A DNA stretch of 38,959 nt from Chloroflexota bacterium (GTDB lineage: Bacteria > Chloroflexota > Ktedonobacteria > Ktedonobacterales > JACDGC01), in assembly GCA_021778805.1 (NCBI GenBank), contig JAJYBV010000024.1, positions 1,236 to 40,194 of the forward strand. The letters run 5' to 3'. Within the stretch, counting starts at the first letter, position 1. Every line of letters starts with the position of its first letter. A model generated the notes under the pieces. It was not told the origin of the DNA and did not search any database. It worked only from the letters and a program-made list of their open reading frames with translations. Position numbers and translations under genes: made by a program. Positions 16,564-25,818 of this stretch are shown here, one piece after another.

Positions 16564-17832
16564 TTAAAAATCGCTTGATGGCTCGCGGTTTAAAATAACG
16601 GCTTGGCCGGGAATCTGCAGCACGGTAGCTGATGTTCCGGAATTAAGGGTAAAGTTTACCGGAATAATGCCCCACTGCAGTTTAAAGGTTAAAATACGCA
16701 GCACAGAGTTATCTAAGTAGCTTTGCGTAATTTGCCCGGAAGATATCGCGCTTTTAATTAAATTAATGGTTTCTAAAGCTTGGGCAGCGTTCAACGCGCC
16801 AAGCAGCAAATCTGTTCCGGCTTCAAACGCAAGCAGCCCAGCTTGCGGCACGGTATACTTATAGGACAACCCGCCCATAAACAGCGCATCCGAAACGACA
16901 ACGCCATTATAGCCAAGCGTATGCCGTAAATAGCCATTAATAACACTTGGAGAAATGCTAGCTGGTAAATTCGGATCCAGCGCAGGTATAAGGATATGCG
17001 TAATCATAATCATCGGGGCTAAATTTGCCGGAATTAATTTTTCGTAGGGTACCCAATCTACCGTTTGCAATTGCTGCAATGTGCGATTGATCACTGGCAG
17101 CGCTTTATGCGGATCTACACTGGAGGCGCCTAATCCGGGGAAATGTTTTAAGCAGCCGGGTATGCCTCCGGAGGCTAACCCTTGCAAATATGCTTGCGCC
17201 ATTTTGGTAACTAAATTCGGATCAGATCCAAAGACACGGCCTAATAAAATTGTGTCATTGGGATTTGTAAGTACATCTACCACCGGCGCAAAATCGGCGT
17301 TTAAACCAACCGATTTCAATAATTGGGCGTCTACTACGCCTTTTTGGTAAGCAAGCTGTGTATTTCCGGTAGCGCCGATATCGCTGGGATATGGCCGTTC
17401 ACCAACCTCTGCGCGCAGAGTGTTCCAACCGCCTCCTTCAAAATCGGTTACCATAAGCATGGGAATCTTTGAAGCGGCTTGCATTTGATTAACGAAGTCG
17501 TGAAGTTGCTGCGCTGTAGCTGTATATTCCGGAATGAAATAACCGCCAATCTGATATTGTTGGATAAGCGCTGTCATATCCGCGTTCATGCTGGTGTCAC
17601 TGGACATTGGAATAATTAACTGGCCAATTTTTTCATCTTCCGTCATATTTGCAAGGATGGCCCTTGCTTTGGCGTCGGCAACAACAATATTTACAGACCC
17701 CGCAGTTGCGCCGAGCGAACTTGATGTAGCAGCTGCGGTATGAAAGAACATACCCCGATTTAAAAACAGCACAATCAGGCCGGTTCCTACAATTGCAGAA
17801 ACAAACCACTCAAATACTTTATGTCGTTTCAT
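16564..17832 (-). CDS. Glycoside hydrolase family 3, NagZ-like beta-N-acetylhexosaminidase, membrane-anchored
   Basis: Probably removes GlcNAc from peptidoglycan fragments. A basic stretch and a single hydrophobic helix (VSAIVGTGLIVLFLN) at residues ~10-27 suggest an uncleaved anchor with the enzyme outside. The catalytic domain shows TDFEGGGWNTLR (the DQEGGR loop of NagZ), CLKHFPGLGASSVDPHKALP with the NagZ-type Asp/His general acid loop, and VVSDALFMGG with the Asp nucleophile. A short Ser/Thr-rich stretch links anchor and domain. The track begins at a TTG; the ATG at 17832 follows AGGAATTGGAAAAG and is preferred. Its start lies 80 bp downstream of the PASTA kinase stop on the same strand, so the two are likely co-transcribed in a cell-wall sensing unit. 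Confidence 0.88.
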   Translation of the reverse strand: MKRHKVFEWFVSAIVGTGLIVLFLNRGMFFHTAAATSSSLGATAGSVNIVVADAKARAILANMTEDEKIGQLIIPMSSDTSMNADMTALIQQYQIGGYFIPEYTATAQQLHDFVNQMQAASKIPMLMVTDFEGGGWNTLRAEVGERPYPSDIGATGNTQLAYQKGVVDAQLLKSVGLNADFAPVVDVLTNPNDTILLGRVFGSDPNLVTKMAQAYLQGLASGGIPGCLKHFPGLGASSVDPHKALPVINRTLQQLQTVDWVPYEKLIPANLAPMIMITHILIPALDPNLPASISPSVINGYLRHTLGYNGVVVSDALFMGGLSYKYTVPQAGLLAFEAGTDLLLGALNAAQALETINLIKSAISSGQITQSYLDNSVLRILTFKLQWGIIPVNFTLNSGTSATVLQIPGQAVILNREPSSDF

Positions 17833-17912
17833 CTTTTCCAATTCCTGTTTTCAGCACAAGCGACGTTTTTAATTGACTATTCACAACCTTCAATGCATGA
17901 TTCAAATGCCAG

Positions 17913-19724
17913 TTACGGTGTCGTTGAAGGTGTCGGTGATGATGGTGGTGTTGACGTAGGCGTAGGCGCAGGTGAACCGGTTGGCGTAGGCGTAACCGAT
18001 GGTGTTGCCGTAGCCGATGGTGTTGCCGTTACCGATGGCGTGGCTGTTGCGGCAGGTGTCGCAGTTGCCTGCGGCCCATTGCTCAGGTATACTTTAATAA
18101 CCGTATTTGGATTGACAGATGTGCCTTTTCCCGGAGTAGTATAAACAACATCACCAACACTGATATCAACACTGTATACATAACCTCCCAGCACATATTG
18201 CAGTCCTGCTTGCTGGATGGTGGTTTGCGCCTGAGAAGCGGTGTATCCGGTAACATCAGGAACATTAACGGTATTCGGCGGCTGGCTGACTGTAATGGTG
18301 ATCGATGTATCCGCAGGAATAGATGTATTTGCCTGAGTAGATTGGCTGATGACTGTGTTTGGTTTATCGGTTGTATCGTTTGTTTTATAGGAAATAACTA
18401 ATGTTTGCGTAAGTCCGGCGGCGCTGGCGGCGGTTTCTGCTTGTTGAAGAGAGTCTCCCACCAGGTTGGGCATAACGACTGTTTTAATAGTGGGTGTTGC
18501 GGTTGCCGTTCCGCCTAAGCTGAAAATTTTAAATTGAAAAGATAAAAATACGCTTAAAGCTAAAACAAGCATCACCGCGGCAATAATAAAGACCGTAGTC
18601 AACCCGGCGACCGGAGATGTGTTTTCATCTTCATCGTCATCGGGGCGTTTTAAAGAAGAACGCGGTGAAGTTGAATCGGGAAAAATTTCTATGGTTGAAT
18701 TAAACTCATCTCTTCCACCGGGAAATGATGAATCTGCGAAGGGGCTGCTGTTTCTGCCAGTATTATTTTGGCGGCCTTGGTAATTTGGCTGTGAAAGAGG
18801 CCTGCTGCGTGGTTGCTGAATGCCGGCGGAAGATCGCGAAAATGAATTAGGATCTGCCTTGGCGGCTCCCATCGGGGTAGAGATTTTTCCGGAATTGCGC
18901 TGTTGTTTTTCATATGTTTCCAGGGCATACGCTAAAGCGTCGCCGTCTGGGTAGCGATCTGCGGGATCTTTCTCTAAGCAGCGTAAAATAACCCGTTCAA
19001 GAGATAAAGGGATGGAAGGATTATATCTACTGGGGCGGATTGGCGCTTCCTGAATATGGCGAACGGCAATGGCGACGGGAGTGTCCCCGTCGAACGGCGG
19101 CCGGCCGACCAGCATTTCATATAGAACGATGCCTAATGAATACACATCTGCTGCCGGTGAAACATTTTCGCCTTGCGCTTGTTCCGGCGCGTAATATTGC
19201 ACTGTGCCGAGCGTCATACCGGTAGTAGTTAAACGTTCGTTGCTTTCGCGGTAAAAAGTAGCAATGCCGAAATCAGTTAACTTTACTAAACCTTCGTCGT
19301 TGACCAGAATATTTTGCGGCTTAACATCTCTGTGCACAATACCACGCCGGTGTGCGGCGCCAAGGGCCAAAGCTACATCATGGCCGATAACTACCGCTCT
19401 GCGGGTATCTAAAACACCGTTTGCGCGCAGATATTTTCTCAGATCAACCCCTTCGATCAATTCCATGACAATAAAATATAGATCATCACTGCGCCCGTAA
19501 TCATATACTTGCACAATATTGGGATGCGCTAATGAAGAAACCGAACTTGCTTCGCGCTGAAACCGCAAAACAAATTTTTTATCATTTGAATACATTTCGC
19601 GTAAGATTTTTACCGCAACTAACCGCCCCATTTTTGTATCGCGGGCGCGGTATATTGTGGCCATACCGCCGCGTCCAATCGGCTCCATCAATTCGTATCG
19701 ATCGCCTAAAATCTGTTGATCCAT
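17913..19724 (-). CDS. Ser/Thr protein kinase with two PASTA domains
   Basis: Transmembrane eukaryotic-type kinase of the PknB/PrkC group. Cytoplasmic kinase domain (residues ~10-270): glycine loop GRGGMATIY, Lys39 in VAVKIL, HRDVKPQN catalytic loop, DFG, and APEQ activation end. A Ser/Pro/Arg-rich juxtamembrane linker is followed by one transmembrane helix (VFIIAAVMLVLALSVFL, near 380). Outside are two PASTA repeats (VVMPNLVGDSLQQAE..., VNVPDVTGYTASQAQ...) that in homologues bind muropeptides or lipid II. The protein ends in a low-complexity Thr/Pro/Ala/Ser tail of about 50 residues, likely a wall-spanning spacer. First gene of a pair with the NagZ-like hydrolase. A partner PP2C phosphatase is not in the window. 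Confidence 0.94.
   Translation of the reverse strand: MDQQILGDRYELMEPIGRGGMATIYRARDTKMGRLVAVKILREMYSNDKKFVLRFQREASSVSSLAHPNIVQVYDYGRSDDLYFIVMELIEGVDLRKYLRANGVLDTRRAVVIGHDVALALGAAHRRGIVHRDVKPQNILVNDEGLVKLTDFGIATFYRESNERLTTTGMTLGTVQYYAPEQAQGENVSPAADVYSLGIVLYEMLVGRPPFDGDTPVAIAVRHIQEAPIRPSRYNPSIPLSLERVILRCLEKDPADRYPDGDALAYALETYEKQQRNSGKISTPMGAAKADPNSFSRSSAGIQQPRSRPLSQPNYQGRQNNTGRNSSPFADSSFPGGRDEFNSTIEIFPDSTSPRSSLKRPDDDEDENTSPVAGLTTVFIIAAVMLVLALSVFLSFQFKIFSLGGTATATPTIKTVVMPNLVGDSLQQAETAASAAGLTQTLVISYKTNDTTDKPNTVISQSTQANTSIPADTSITITVSQPPNTVNVPDVTGYTASQAQTTIQQAGLQYVLGGYVYSVDISVGDVVYTTPGKGTSVNPNTVIKVYLSNGPQATATPAATATPSVTATPSATATPSVTPTPTGSPAPTPTSTPPSSPTPSTTP
17916..18072 (-). repeat. Low-complexity coding repeat (TP-rich tail)
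   Basis: Degenerate 6-18 bp repeats (GCCGTAACCGATGGTGTT type, plus strand) encode the TATPSVTATPSATATPS tail of the kinase. Such DNA is prone to length variation by slippage. The 107-aa plus-strand ORF over it is a shadow. Confidence 0.75.
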
Positions 19725-19885
19725 ATTTCTTTGTTTCTATCCTCACAGCAAAAGCCGGTTAAACATTCAGCCGAAGCACAAGAATAAAGTTAAATCAGCT
19801 AAAAATATATAGCAAATACCTATCCGTATACTATACCTTTCAGCGCAACTTTGCAAGACTTTGCGATATTCGGGTTAAAGTACTA

Positions 19886-19997
19886 GTTGCGGCCATGCGC
19901 ATTTTTCCGGCAAACTGCCCTGCAAAGCCGCTAAACTGCAGAATTAAGTTTGCTATGGGCATGCAATGCGCCATTTTTACAAACGTATGGCCGCAAC
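19886..19997. repeat. 112-bp imperfect palindromic element
   Basis: The outer arms GTTGCGGCCAT and ATGGCCGCAAC are perfect. Nested inside are further inverted pairs: GCGCATT/AATGCGC, GCAAAC/GTTTGC, TGCCC/GGGCA and CTGCA/TGCAG. It sits in the 298-bp gap between the kinase (divergent from here) and the VWA gene stop. It could be a structured RNA, a strong terminator region for the VWA gene or a MITE. I see no other feature in this gap. Confidence 0.5.
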
Positions 19998-20022
19998 ATA
20001 TGCGTATGTTTTTGAGTCGTTA

Positions 20023-22101
20023 TTAATTGCGTATAACCGAGCTTTTTTTACCGGATAAATAATCTACAAGAATATATTTACCCAGATTTTCCGGTTCACA
20101 ATAAAACGCCCGGCCTTTATTTACCTCTGTTAAAGATTGCACAAATGTTATCAGGCCGCGGTCTTGCGCCAACATAAACGTGTTGATGACAATCCCTTCA
20201 CGCGCGCAGCGCCGTGCTTCCAGCAAAGTTTGCATTTCCGCCACTTGCGTATATGGGTAAGTAAAAATCCAATCTTTCTCCTCGTTATCCCAAGATACAG
20301 TTGGCATACCGTCTGTCACCAATATAATCTGCTTGTTTATGCTGCGGTTGCGCGACAATAAGTGTTTTGCCAGCATAAACGCATGAATCATATTTGTGCC
20401 CTGTGAATGATCGTATACACCTATTTCTACGAGTTCATTGTGGTGAAACTCTCGCGCGGTACTCGAAAATCCTATGACAAAAAGATTATCGCGCGGAAAC
20501 TGGCCATGAATCAGCGACTCTAGGGCTACTGCAACTTTTTTAGCTGCTTCATTTGCTCCCGATTGAATCATGGAAATAGACATATCAATTAACAAAGCTG
20601 TTGAAGATTCGGTGATTGTTTCGGTTTTATAGACTTCAAAATCATCCGGAGATAGTTTCACAGGTGTGCCGGCGCTATTGCGATATATTGCGTTGCGCAA
20701 AGTGGCGGGCAAATCCATAAAAAATGGGTCGCCAAACTGATAGGGCTTGCTTTCATCTAACCGCTCGCTGCCAGCGCCTTGCTGTTCGATTGGGTGCTGC
20801 CCAAAGGAATCTTTACTTAATTGCTGAAAAATATCTTGCAGCGCTTTTTGGCCGATTTTCCGAATTCCCAGCGAAGTCAGTTTCCATTGGGAGCCGTTTT
20901 TTTCAATATAACCTTCTTCTTCCAGAATCTTCATTAAATTTTTCAGTTCTTCCATCATTGCGCCGTCTTCCGCGCTCATCAGGTCGGCCATTTTTTCTGT
21001 ATCAATATCATCCAAACTGCTATTGCGCCGCGCGTCCATCATTTGCGACTCCAAGTCATCTAAACCTTGCAAACGCTCCATTAAGTTCAGCGCCTCTGTT
21101 AAGGAAAGCGGCTCATCGCCGCCGAAGCGGTACCTGGTTTGATAATCGTTTGGGCCAAGATTTTGGACATGCATTGCTAATTCGGCCATATCTACACGGA
21201 TTCTGTCATCGCCAAGCAATTGATCCATCATTTGCATTAATTGCTCACGCTGCTCTTCCGGCAATGAATCAAGCACAGCCTGCATTTGTGCAGATCTGCG
21301 CTGCAAATCATCGATTAAATCATCCAATGTATTCACATCAGATCCGAAATAATCGCCATATTTGCGCATAAATTCATCAAAATCCGGCTCGCGGCCTTCT
21401 TCGCGTTCACGCATCATGTGGTTCAATTCCTGAAGCATTTCGCGCATTTTACGGAGATCTTCGGGGGTCATATTTGCAATACTTTGCTGCATACCCTGAA
21501 AATACTGCTGCATAATCTGTTGCTGCAGCATGTTCAGTAATTCCTGATACTCACTGCGCGCCTCCGGATCCAGGAAATCATATTCAGCCAATTTGCTGAT
21601 TTTGCCGGCAGGGTCTTGGGGCAGCGCATTCAAAAAATCCAATTTTTGGCCGGCAATTTTTTCCAGCATCTTTTTCAGCGAATCATCTGAAGACGCCGCG
21701 GATTGCTGAGAAGGCTCGCCGCCTTCGCTGGGTGGATTTTGCGCAGTTTGTCCGGCTTCATCCAGACGTTTTTGAATGCCGTCGCGTTCTTTTTGGATAA
21801 TATCCTCAATTTTTTGTTTGATATCATCCATAACGCCGGACATATTGTATTGATTCAGCCGCATTTGCCGCTGGGCGCGCAGTCGTTCCAGCATTTCACG
21901 CAATCCAAGAATGTTTTCGCCATTCTGCTTCTGAAATCCTTCGCGTTGCAGTCGTTTTAACGCCGACCGCAAATCATTATTGCGCAAATAGTCATCTGCC
22001 AGCGCATGGACGATATCATCAGCGCTGAGATCTTCAATTTGCTGAGAGCCATCCCATCGCGAGTAAGAACTATTTTGGCGGAATTGAAATCTGTTAAACA
22101 T
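20023..22101 (-). CDS. VWA-domain protein, Mg-chelatase subunit D/CoxE-like partner of a MoxR ATPase
   Basis: The long N-terminal part (residues ~1-480) is charged, Gln/Glu/Met-rich and helical, with coiled-coil character. The C-terminal ~190 residues form a von Willebrand A domain. Its metal-ion-dependent adhesion site is complete: DMSIS (DxSxS), Thr in SQGTNMI, and Asp in VTDGMP. No signal peptide or membrane helix. It lies 68 bp downstream of the AAA+ ATPase gene on the same strand. MoxR/VWA pairs act as chaperone-like machines that insert metals or remodel protein complexes; the client here is unknown. It is not a true magnesium chelatase, because no porphyrin genes are near. Confidence 0.85.
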   Translation of the reverse strand: MFNRFQFRQNSSYSRWDGSQQIEDLSADDIVHALADDYLRNNDLRSALKRLQREGFQKQNGENILGLREMLERLRAQRQMRLNQYNMSGVMDDIKQKIEDIIQKERDGIQKRLDEAGQTAQNPPSEGGEPSQQSAASSDDSLKKMLEKIAGQKLDFLNALPQDPAGKISKLAEYDFLDPEARSEYQELLNMLQQQIMQQYFQGMQQSIANMTPEDLRKMREMLQELNHMMREREEGREPDFDEFMRKYGDYFGSDVNTLDDLIDDLQRRSAQMQAVLDSLPEEQREQLMQMMDQLLGDDRIRVDMAELAMHVQNLGPNDYQTRYRFGGDEPLSLTEALNLMERLQGLDDLESQMMDARRNSSLDDIDTEKMADLMSAEDGAMMEELKNLMKILEEEGYIEKNGSQWKLTSLGIRKIGQKALQDIFQQLSKDSFGQHPIEQQGAGSERLDESKPYQFGDPFFMDLPATLRNAIYRNSAGTPVKLSPDDFEVYKTETITESSTALLIDMSISMIQSGANEAAKKVAVALESLIHGQFPRDNLFVIGFSSTAREFHHNELVEIGVYDHSQGTNMIHAFMLAKHLLSRNRSINKQIILVTDGMPTVSWDNEEKDWIFTYPYTQVAEMQTLLEARRCAREGIVINTFMLAQDRGLITFVQSLTEVNKGRAFYCEPENLGKYILVDYLSGKKSSVIRN

Positions 22102-22169
22102 GAACCGGCGCTCCTTTTGCGGGTATATTGCTGGAATATAAAGGGATTATAAGTTTTCGCGCAGCGTTG

Positions 22170-23576
22170 CTATTTTTTTTGATAGTTTACGGATCCGCCG
22201 GCAGTATTTTTGTTGAGTTTACGGTTTAAATGCAAACCCTCTAAAATAAATTCAACCGCGGCGGCTACTGTTTCCGGCGCGCCATGAGCGCTTAATTTAT
22301 CTACTGCCGCGCGCAAACCGCCGATTTGTGCAAGCTGAGACACATAATCCATCGATTTTTGGTTTTCGGAAACCTGCACATGCAAGCCTTTTTCAAATCC
22401 CGCCAGAAGTTGATCGAACTCTGAAACATCAAAATATCTGGCAAAAACATGTATAATGGATGAATGAATCAGTTTGCCGACGATTTTATCTTCGCGTACT
22501 TCGCCAAACGTATCTAACTCAATTTTTCCGGCAGTAGAGGCAATAACTGAGTTTAAATCGCTGATTCGCGGAACGGCGCGCTTTTCATTATTGCGTAAAG
22601 CTCTGCGTACAGCGTTGCTGGCGACATTTTCCGCATTAGTAATGGAAACGCGCACGCTTACACCAGATTTTTGGCTGATTTCTGAGCTTTTGCGCGCTTG
22701 GTGAGTTATTTCGGCGACAATCTCTTTCATATATTGCGGATACATGATTTCAATGCCATCAATTATGGGGTGGACTGCCTCTGAATCTATAATCAATATT
22801 TCTTCTTCCAATGTCTGCGGATAGTGCGTGCGAATCTCCGATCCCATGCGGTCTTTTAACGGAGTGATAATTCTGCCGCGGTTGGTGTAATCTTCGGGGT
22901 TGGCGCTTGCCACCATAAAAATATCCAGTGGAAGCTGAATTTTATAGCCGCGAATTTGTACATCGCGTTCTTCCAGAATATTTAACAGGCCAACCTGAAT
23001 TCTTTCCGTTAAATCGGGCAATTCATTTAAGCAGAATATGCCGCGGTGTGTGCGCGGAATCAATCCATAGTGTATGGTTAGTTCATCAGATAAATAGCGG
23101 CCCTCGGCAACTTTTATCGGGTCTATCTCGCCGATAAGGTCTGAAATTGTAATATCCGGCGTCGCTAATTTTTCACTATATCGTTGGCTGCGACTCAGCC
23201 AGATAATCGGGGTGGTGTCTCCATCCTCGGCAATGCGCACTTGGCAAGCTTTGCATATTGGATGAAAAGGGTCGTCATTAATTTCGCATCCGGCAATTGC
23301 CGGAACATACTCATCTAAAAAATGTACAAGACTGCGAGCAAGGCGTGTTTTGGCCTGACCGCGTTCGCCAAGCAGCACAATATCTTGTCCGGAAAGCAAG
23401 GCGTTTTCTATTTGCGGAATAACGGTATCATCATAACCTACGATTCCGGGGAACAGCGCGGAGCCTTCTTTCAGTTTTTTAACCAGATTTTCGCGCATTT
23501 CTTCCTTTACCGTTTTGGTGTGATAACCTGCAGCGCGAAGTTCTCCGATAGTTTTTAATTGCGTAAGGTCTGACAT
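22170..23576 (-). CDS. MoxR / magnesium-chelatase-I-like AAA+ ATPase
   Basis: AAA+ ATPase of 468 residues. Walker A is GERGQAKT near residue 70, Walker B GIFCLNELPDL, and sensor and arginine region VASANPEDYTNRGRIITPLKDRMG. An insert between Walker A and B holds a CEINDDPFHPICKAC cysteine pair set that could bind zinc. The track start at 23732 adds 52 unlikely residues; the ATG at 23576 opens with MSDLTQLKTIGELRAAGY, a normal start for this group. First gene of the pair with the VWA protein. A 7-bp inverted repeat ATATAGT/ACTATAT (23602-23626) lies just upstream and may be regulatory. The remaining 240 bp up to the next gene show nothing clear. Confidence 0.87.
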   Translation of the reverse strand: MSDLTQLKTIGELRAAGYHTKTVKEEMRENLVKKLKEGSALFPGIVGYDDTVIPQIENALLSGQDIVLLGERGQAKTRLARSLVHFLDEYVPAIAGCEINDDPFHPICKACQVRIAEDGDTTPIIWLSRSQRYSEKLATPDITISDLIGEIDPIKVAEGRYLSDELTIHYGLIPRTHRGIFCLNELPDLTERIQVGLLNILEERDVQIRGYKIQLPLDIFMVASANPEDYTNRGRIITPLKDRMGSEIRTHYPQTLEEEILIIDSEAVHPIIDGIEIMYPQYMKEIVAEITHQARKSSEISQKSGVSVRVSITNAENVASNAVRRALRNNEKRAVPRISDLNSVIASTAGKIELDTFGEVREDKIVGKLIHSSIIHVFARYFDVSEFDQLLAGFEKGLHVQVSENQKSMDYVSQLAQIGGLRAAVDKLSAHGAPETVAAAVEFILEGLHLNRKLNKNTAGGSVNYQKK

Positions 23577-23867
23577 AAAATATTGCTGCTGCCTTTCTGA
23601 AATATAGTATATATCTTTAACTATATAGGTTACTGTGAATTTTGGCGTCTTTCCAATGGTGGCAAACGCAAAGCAGAATTGAGTGTGAATGCAGGCGCTT
23701 CCAAGTTTGTATAGCAGTTGTGTCAAACGCACAGAATTCCCTCTGTAATATGTTCACTTCCAATATGGCCTAAAAATCCAATATGCTTGGGGAATTATTG
23801 CCATATATGCCGTTAATATTGTATCGTAAGTCAATTATTGGCAACAAGACCATATTGGGCGCCGCTT

Positions 23868-25115
23868 TCATAACCGCTTCGATTTTAAATTATCTACCAA
23901 TTCCCGCAAGAAAAGTTCAACATCGGTAACGATGCCTGCAGCATGTGTTGTGCCGCGGTCTGCCAATTTAGTAACTACCGCCGGATTTATATCCACAACT
24001 ACAGCTTTGGTAGACGCCGGAAGCATGTTGCCGGTTGCAATAGAGTGCAGCATGGAAGCCAGCATTATAACCATATCAATGTTTTGCAGAACACTGCGCA
24101 TACGGTCTTGGGCGGCGAACATTTCAGTTATCACATCGGGTATTGGGCCGTCATCGCGGATAGATCCCGCCAGCGCCAATTCAACATGATGCAATACGCT
24201 TGCCTTCATAATGCCATCGCGCAGAATTCCGGCGTCTACGGCAGCCTGCAGCGAGCCATATCTTCGGATGGTGTTTATAGCCCGCAAATGGTTGCGATGG
24301 CCGTCTTGCACCGGATCTCCTGTTTGCAGATCCACCCCGAGAGATATGCCGAACATGGCCGCTTCGCAGTCATGTTCGGCTACAGCGTTGCCGGCAAAAA
24401 TTGCTTGCACATGCCCCATCGTGATCAATTCTTCAATATATTTTCTGGCGCCGGTATGTACGACGGCGGGGCCAAGCACCAAACCAATTTTGCCTCGCTG
24501 CTTGTAAATTTCGAAAATTTCATCGGCAATCCCTGCAATTAACAGGCTTTTGGCGCGCTCTGAGCTGACGGAGCTTTGCATGAAACTGAAATGCTCCGCA
24601 GATGGCCGCGGTATCTCTAACGGATGAACGCGAACGCCGTGGCGTCCAACAACCACTTGCTGCCCAATTTGCACTTTATGCATGGGCAAGCAATATGCGC
24701 GCGGAACAGATTCCTCTACAATGATAGCTACATCCATTTCAATGTTTTCCACGTTCAGCCAAAAACCGTTGACTAAAACTTCTGTTGGCAAATTAGTTGT
24801 GGCGTAAAAATCATCCGGAAGCACACCAGCTATTTCAACCGATTCACACTGCGCATTCTGTGCGTTCACCAGTTCAACGCCAAGCTGTTCCAAACCATCC
24901 AGCAGCGCATCCAGTTCTTTTTGATTTGCCGCAATAACATTCATGCGGGCATAGCTGGTTTCTTGGGCATTCCTGCCAACTTGAATTTCCAGCAAATCAA
25001 AATCCGCGTTTGCTTGCATGATAGCGCTCCAAACGCGAGATAATATTTGCGAATCGATGATATGGCCGCGCAGCTCAATTTGCTGAGTTGCTTTTACCGG
25101 TTTAGTTTCCGACAT
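23868..25115 (-). CDS. LOR/SDH-type ornithine cyclodeaminase-family protein (TIGR00300)
   Basis: Matches the 'LOR/SDH bifunctional enzyme conserved region' family found in archaea, cyanobacteria (C-terminal part of AgrE/ArgZ) and scattered bacteria. Some members convert ornithine to proline and ammonia. Seen: an N-terminal regulatory-like domain (IELRGHIIDSQILSRVWSAI...), a middle beta domain, then a Rossmann-like core with GLVLGPAVVHTGA, IFAGNAVAEHDCEAAMFG, GHRNHLRAINTIRRYGS and NMLPASTKAVVVDINPAVVTKLADRG. The 415-residue length is typical. No arginine dihydrolase domain is fused. The gene stands alone on the minus strand. Family call firm; substrate assignment by family only. Confidence 0.82.
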   Translation of the reverse strand: MSETKPVKATQQIELRGHIIDSQILSRVWSAIMQANADFDLLEIQVGRNAQETSYARMNVIAANQKELDALLDGLEQLGVELVNAQNAQCESVEIAGVLPDDFYATTNLPTEVLVNGFWLNVENIEMDVAIIVEESVPRAYCLPMHKVQIGQQVVVGRHGVRVHPLEIPRPSAEHFSFMQSSVSSERAKSLLIAGIADEIFEIYKQRGKIGLVLGPAVVHTGARKYIEELITMGHVQAIFAGNAVAEHDCEAAMFGISLGVDLQTGDPVQDGHRNHLRAINTIRRYGSLQAAVDAGILRDGIMKASVLHHVELALAGSIRDDGPIPDVITEMFAAQDRMRSVLQNIDMVIMLASMLHSIATGNMLPASTKAVVVDINPAVVTKLADRGTTHAAGIVTDVELFLRELVDNLKSKRL

Positions 25116-25218
25116 AATTTATTTCCTTTGTTGCAAAGTTAACCGCCAATTGGCAGATTTCCATCTGGCGCGTTTGTTTAACTGCTGATAAATGCTTTGG
25201 CGGTTGCTGCTTACAATA

Positions 25219-25587
25219 CTAACGCAAATTTCCTGGAGCGCCGGATGCATATAAGATAGTTACCATAACAATGAAAAACAGTATTACTAATACAATTAAC
25301 CCTAATCCAATATAACTTGTGATGAGTCCCGCCATCGCTAATGATCTGCCAGTGAGCCTGCCGTTTGCGTTTTTAATTTCATTTAGCGCCATATGCCCAA
25401 AGATGATACCAATAATTTGGCCTATTACAGGCACAATAAAAAAACCAGCTATGCCGCCGACTAAGCTGATAATGGCAAAAACCGAATTTTGCGGTTCGAT
25501 ATACAGCGGTCCGGGATCGCCGGGATTGATGTTGTATTGAAATGGCGGCGGATTGGGAGTGGTTGGATTATTATTAGGCTGTTCCAT
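25219..25587 (-). CDS. DUF4190 domain membrane protein
   Basis: Small membrane protein of 122 residues. A Pro/Asn-rich hydrophilic N-terminus (NNNPTTPNPPPFQYNINPG) is followed by two hydrophobic segments (FAIISLVGGIAGFFIVPVIGQIIGIIFG, and the C-terminal LGLIVLVILFFIVMVTIL). They frame the HMALNEIKNANGRLTGRSLAMAG loop that defines DUF4190 (PF13828). Function unknown. The track start is seven codons upstream; the ATG at 25587 follows GAAAGGTAACACT and is preferred. Confidence 0.8.
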   Translation of the reverse strand: MEQPNNNPTTPNPPPFQYNINPGDPGPLYIEPQNSVFAIISLVGGIAGFFIVPVIGQIIGIIFGHMALNEIKNANGRLTGRSLAMAGLITSYIGLGLIVLVILFFIVMVTILYASGAPGNLR

Positions 25588-25690
25588 AGTGTTACCTTTC
25601 ATTAGCAATAAAAATAATAGTACGGTTGGAAAGAATAAGATACAGGCGCTTAGAAAATCCTAACTTGGCAAATTTATAATGCGGAAGTTA

Positions 25691-25719
25691 AAAATATGCG
25701 CAAGCGCGGCGCATATTTT
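25691..25719 (-). terminator. Hairpin, likely terminator of the MFS transcript
   Basis: Perfect 11-bp inverted repeat AAAATATGCGC/GCGCATATTTT with a 7-nt loop. T-runs lie inside the arms on both strands. It is placed between the repeat array and the DUF4190 gene. Confidence 0.6.
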
Positions 25720-25818
25720 GCTGATTTCATTATATCAAATTTTCCGGTGAAACGTTTTTACCGTCAATATCGCGCGGTATACATGGGTGGAGGTTGAAAA
25801 CAATCCACATGATTTATC

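Noticed and set aside
17821-18144. 107-aa plus-strand ORF with GV/GVAV repeats
   Set aside because: Reverse complement of the TP-rich tail of the kinase; the repeat pattern is inherited from coding low complexity.
20724-21371. 215-aa plus-strand ORF
   Set aside because: Antisense to the VWA gene, with no family features or ribosome-binding site.
23943-24542. 199-aa plus-strand ORF
   Set aside because: Antisense to the LOR/SDH-family gene, whose motifs are clear.
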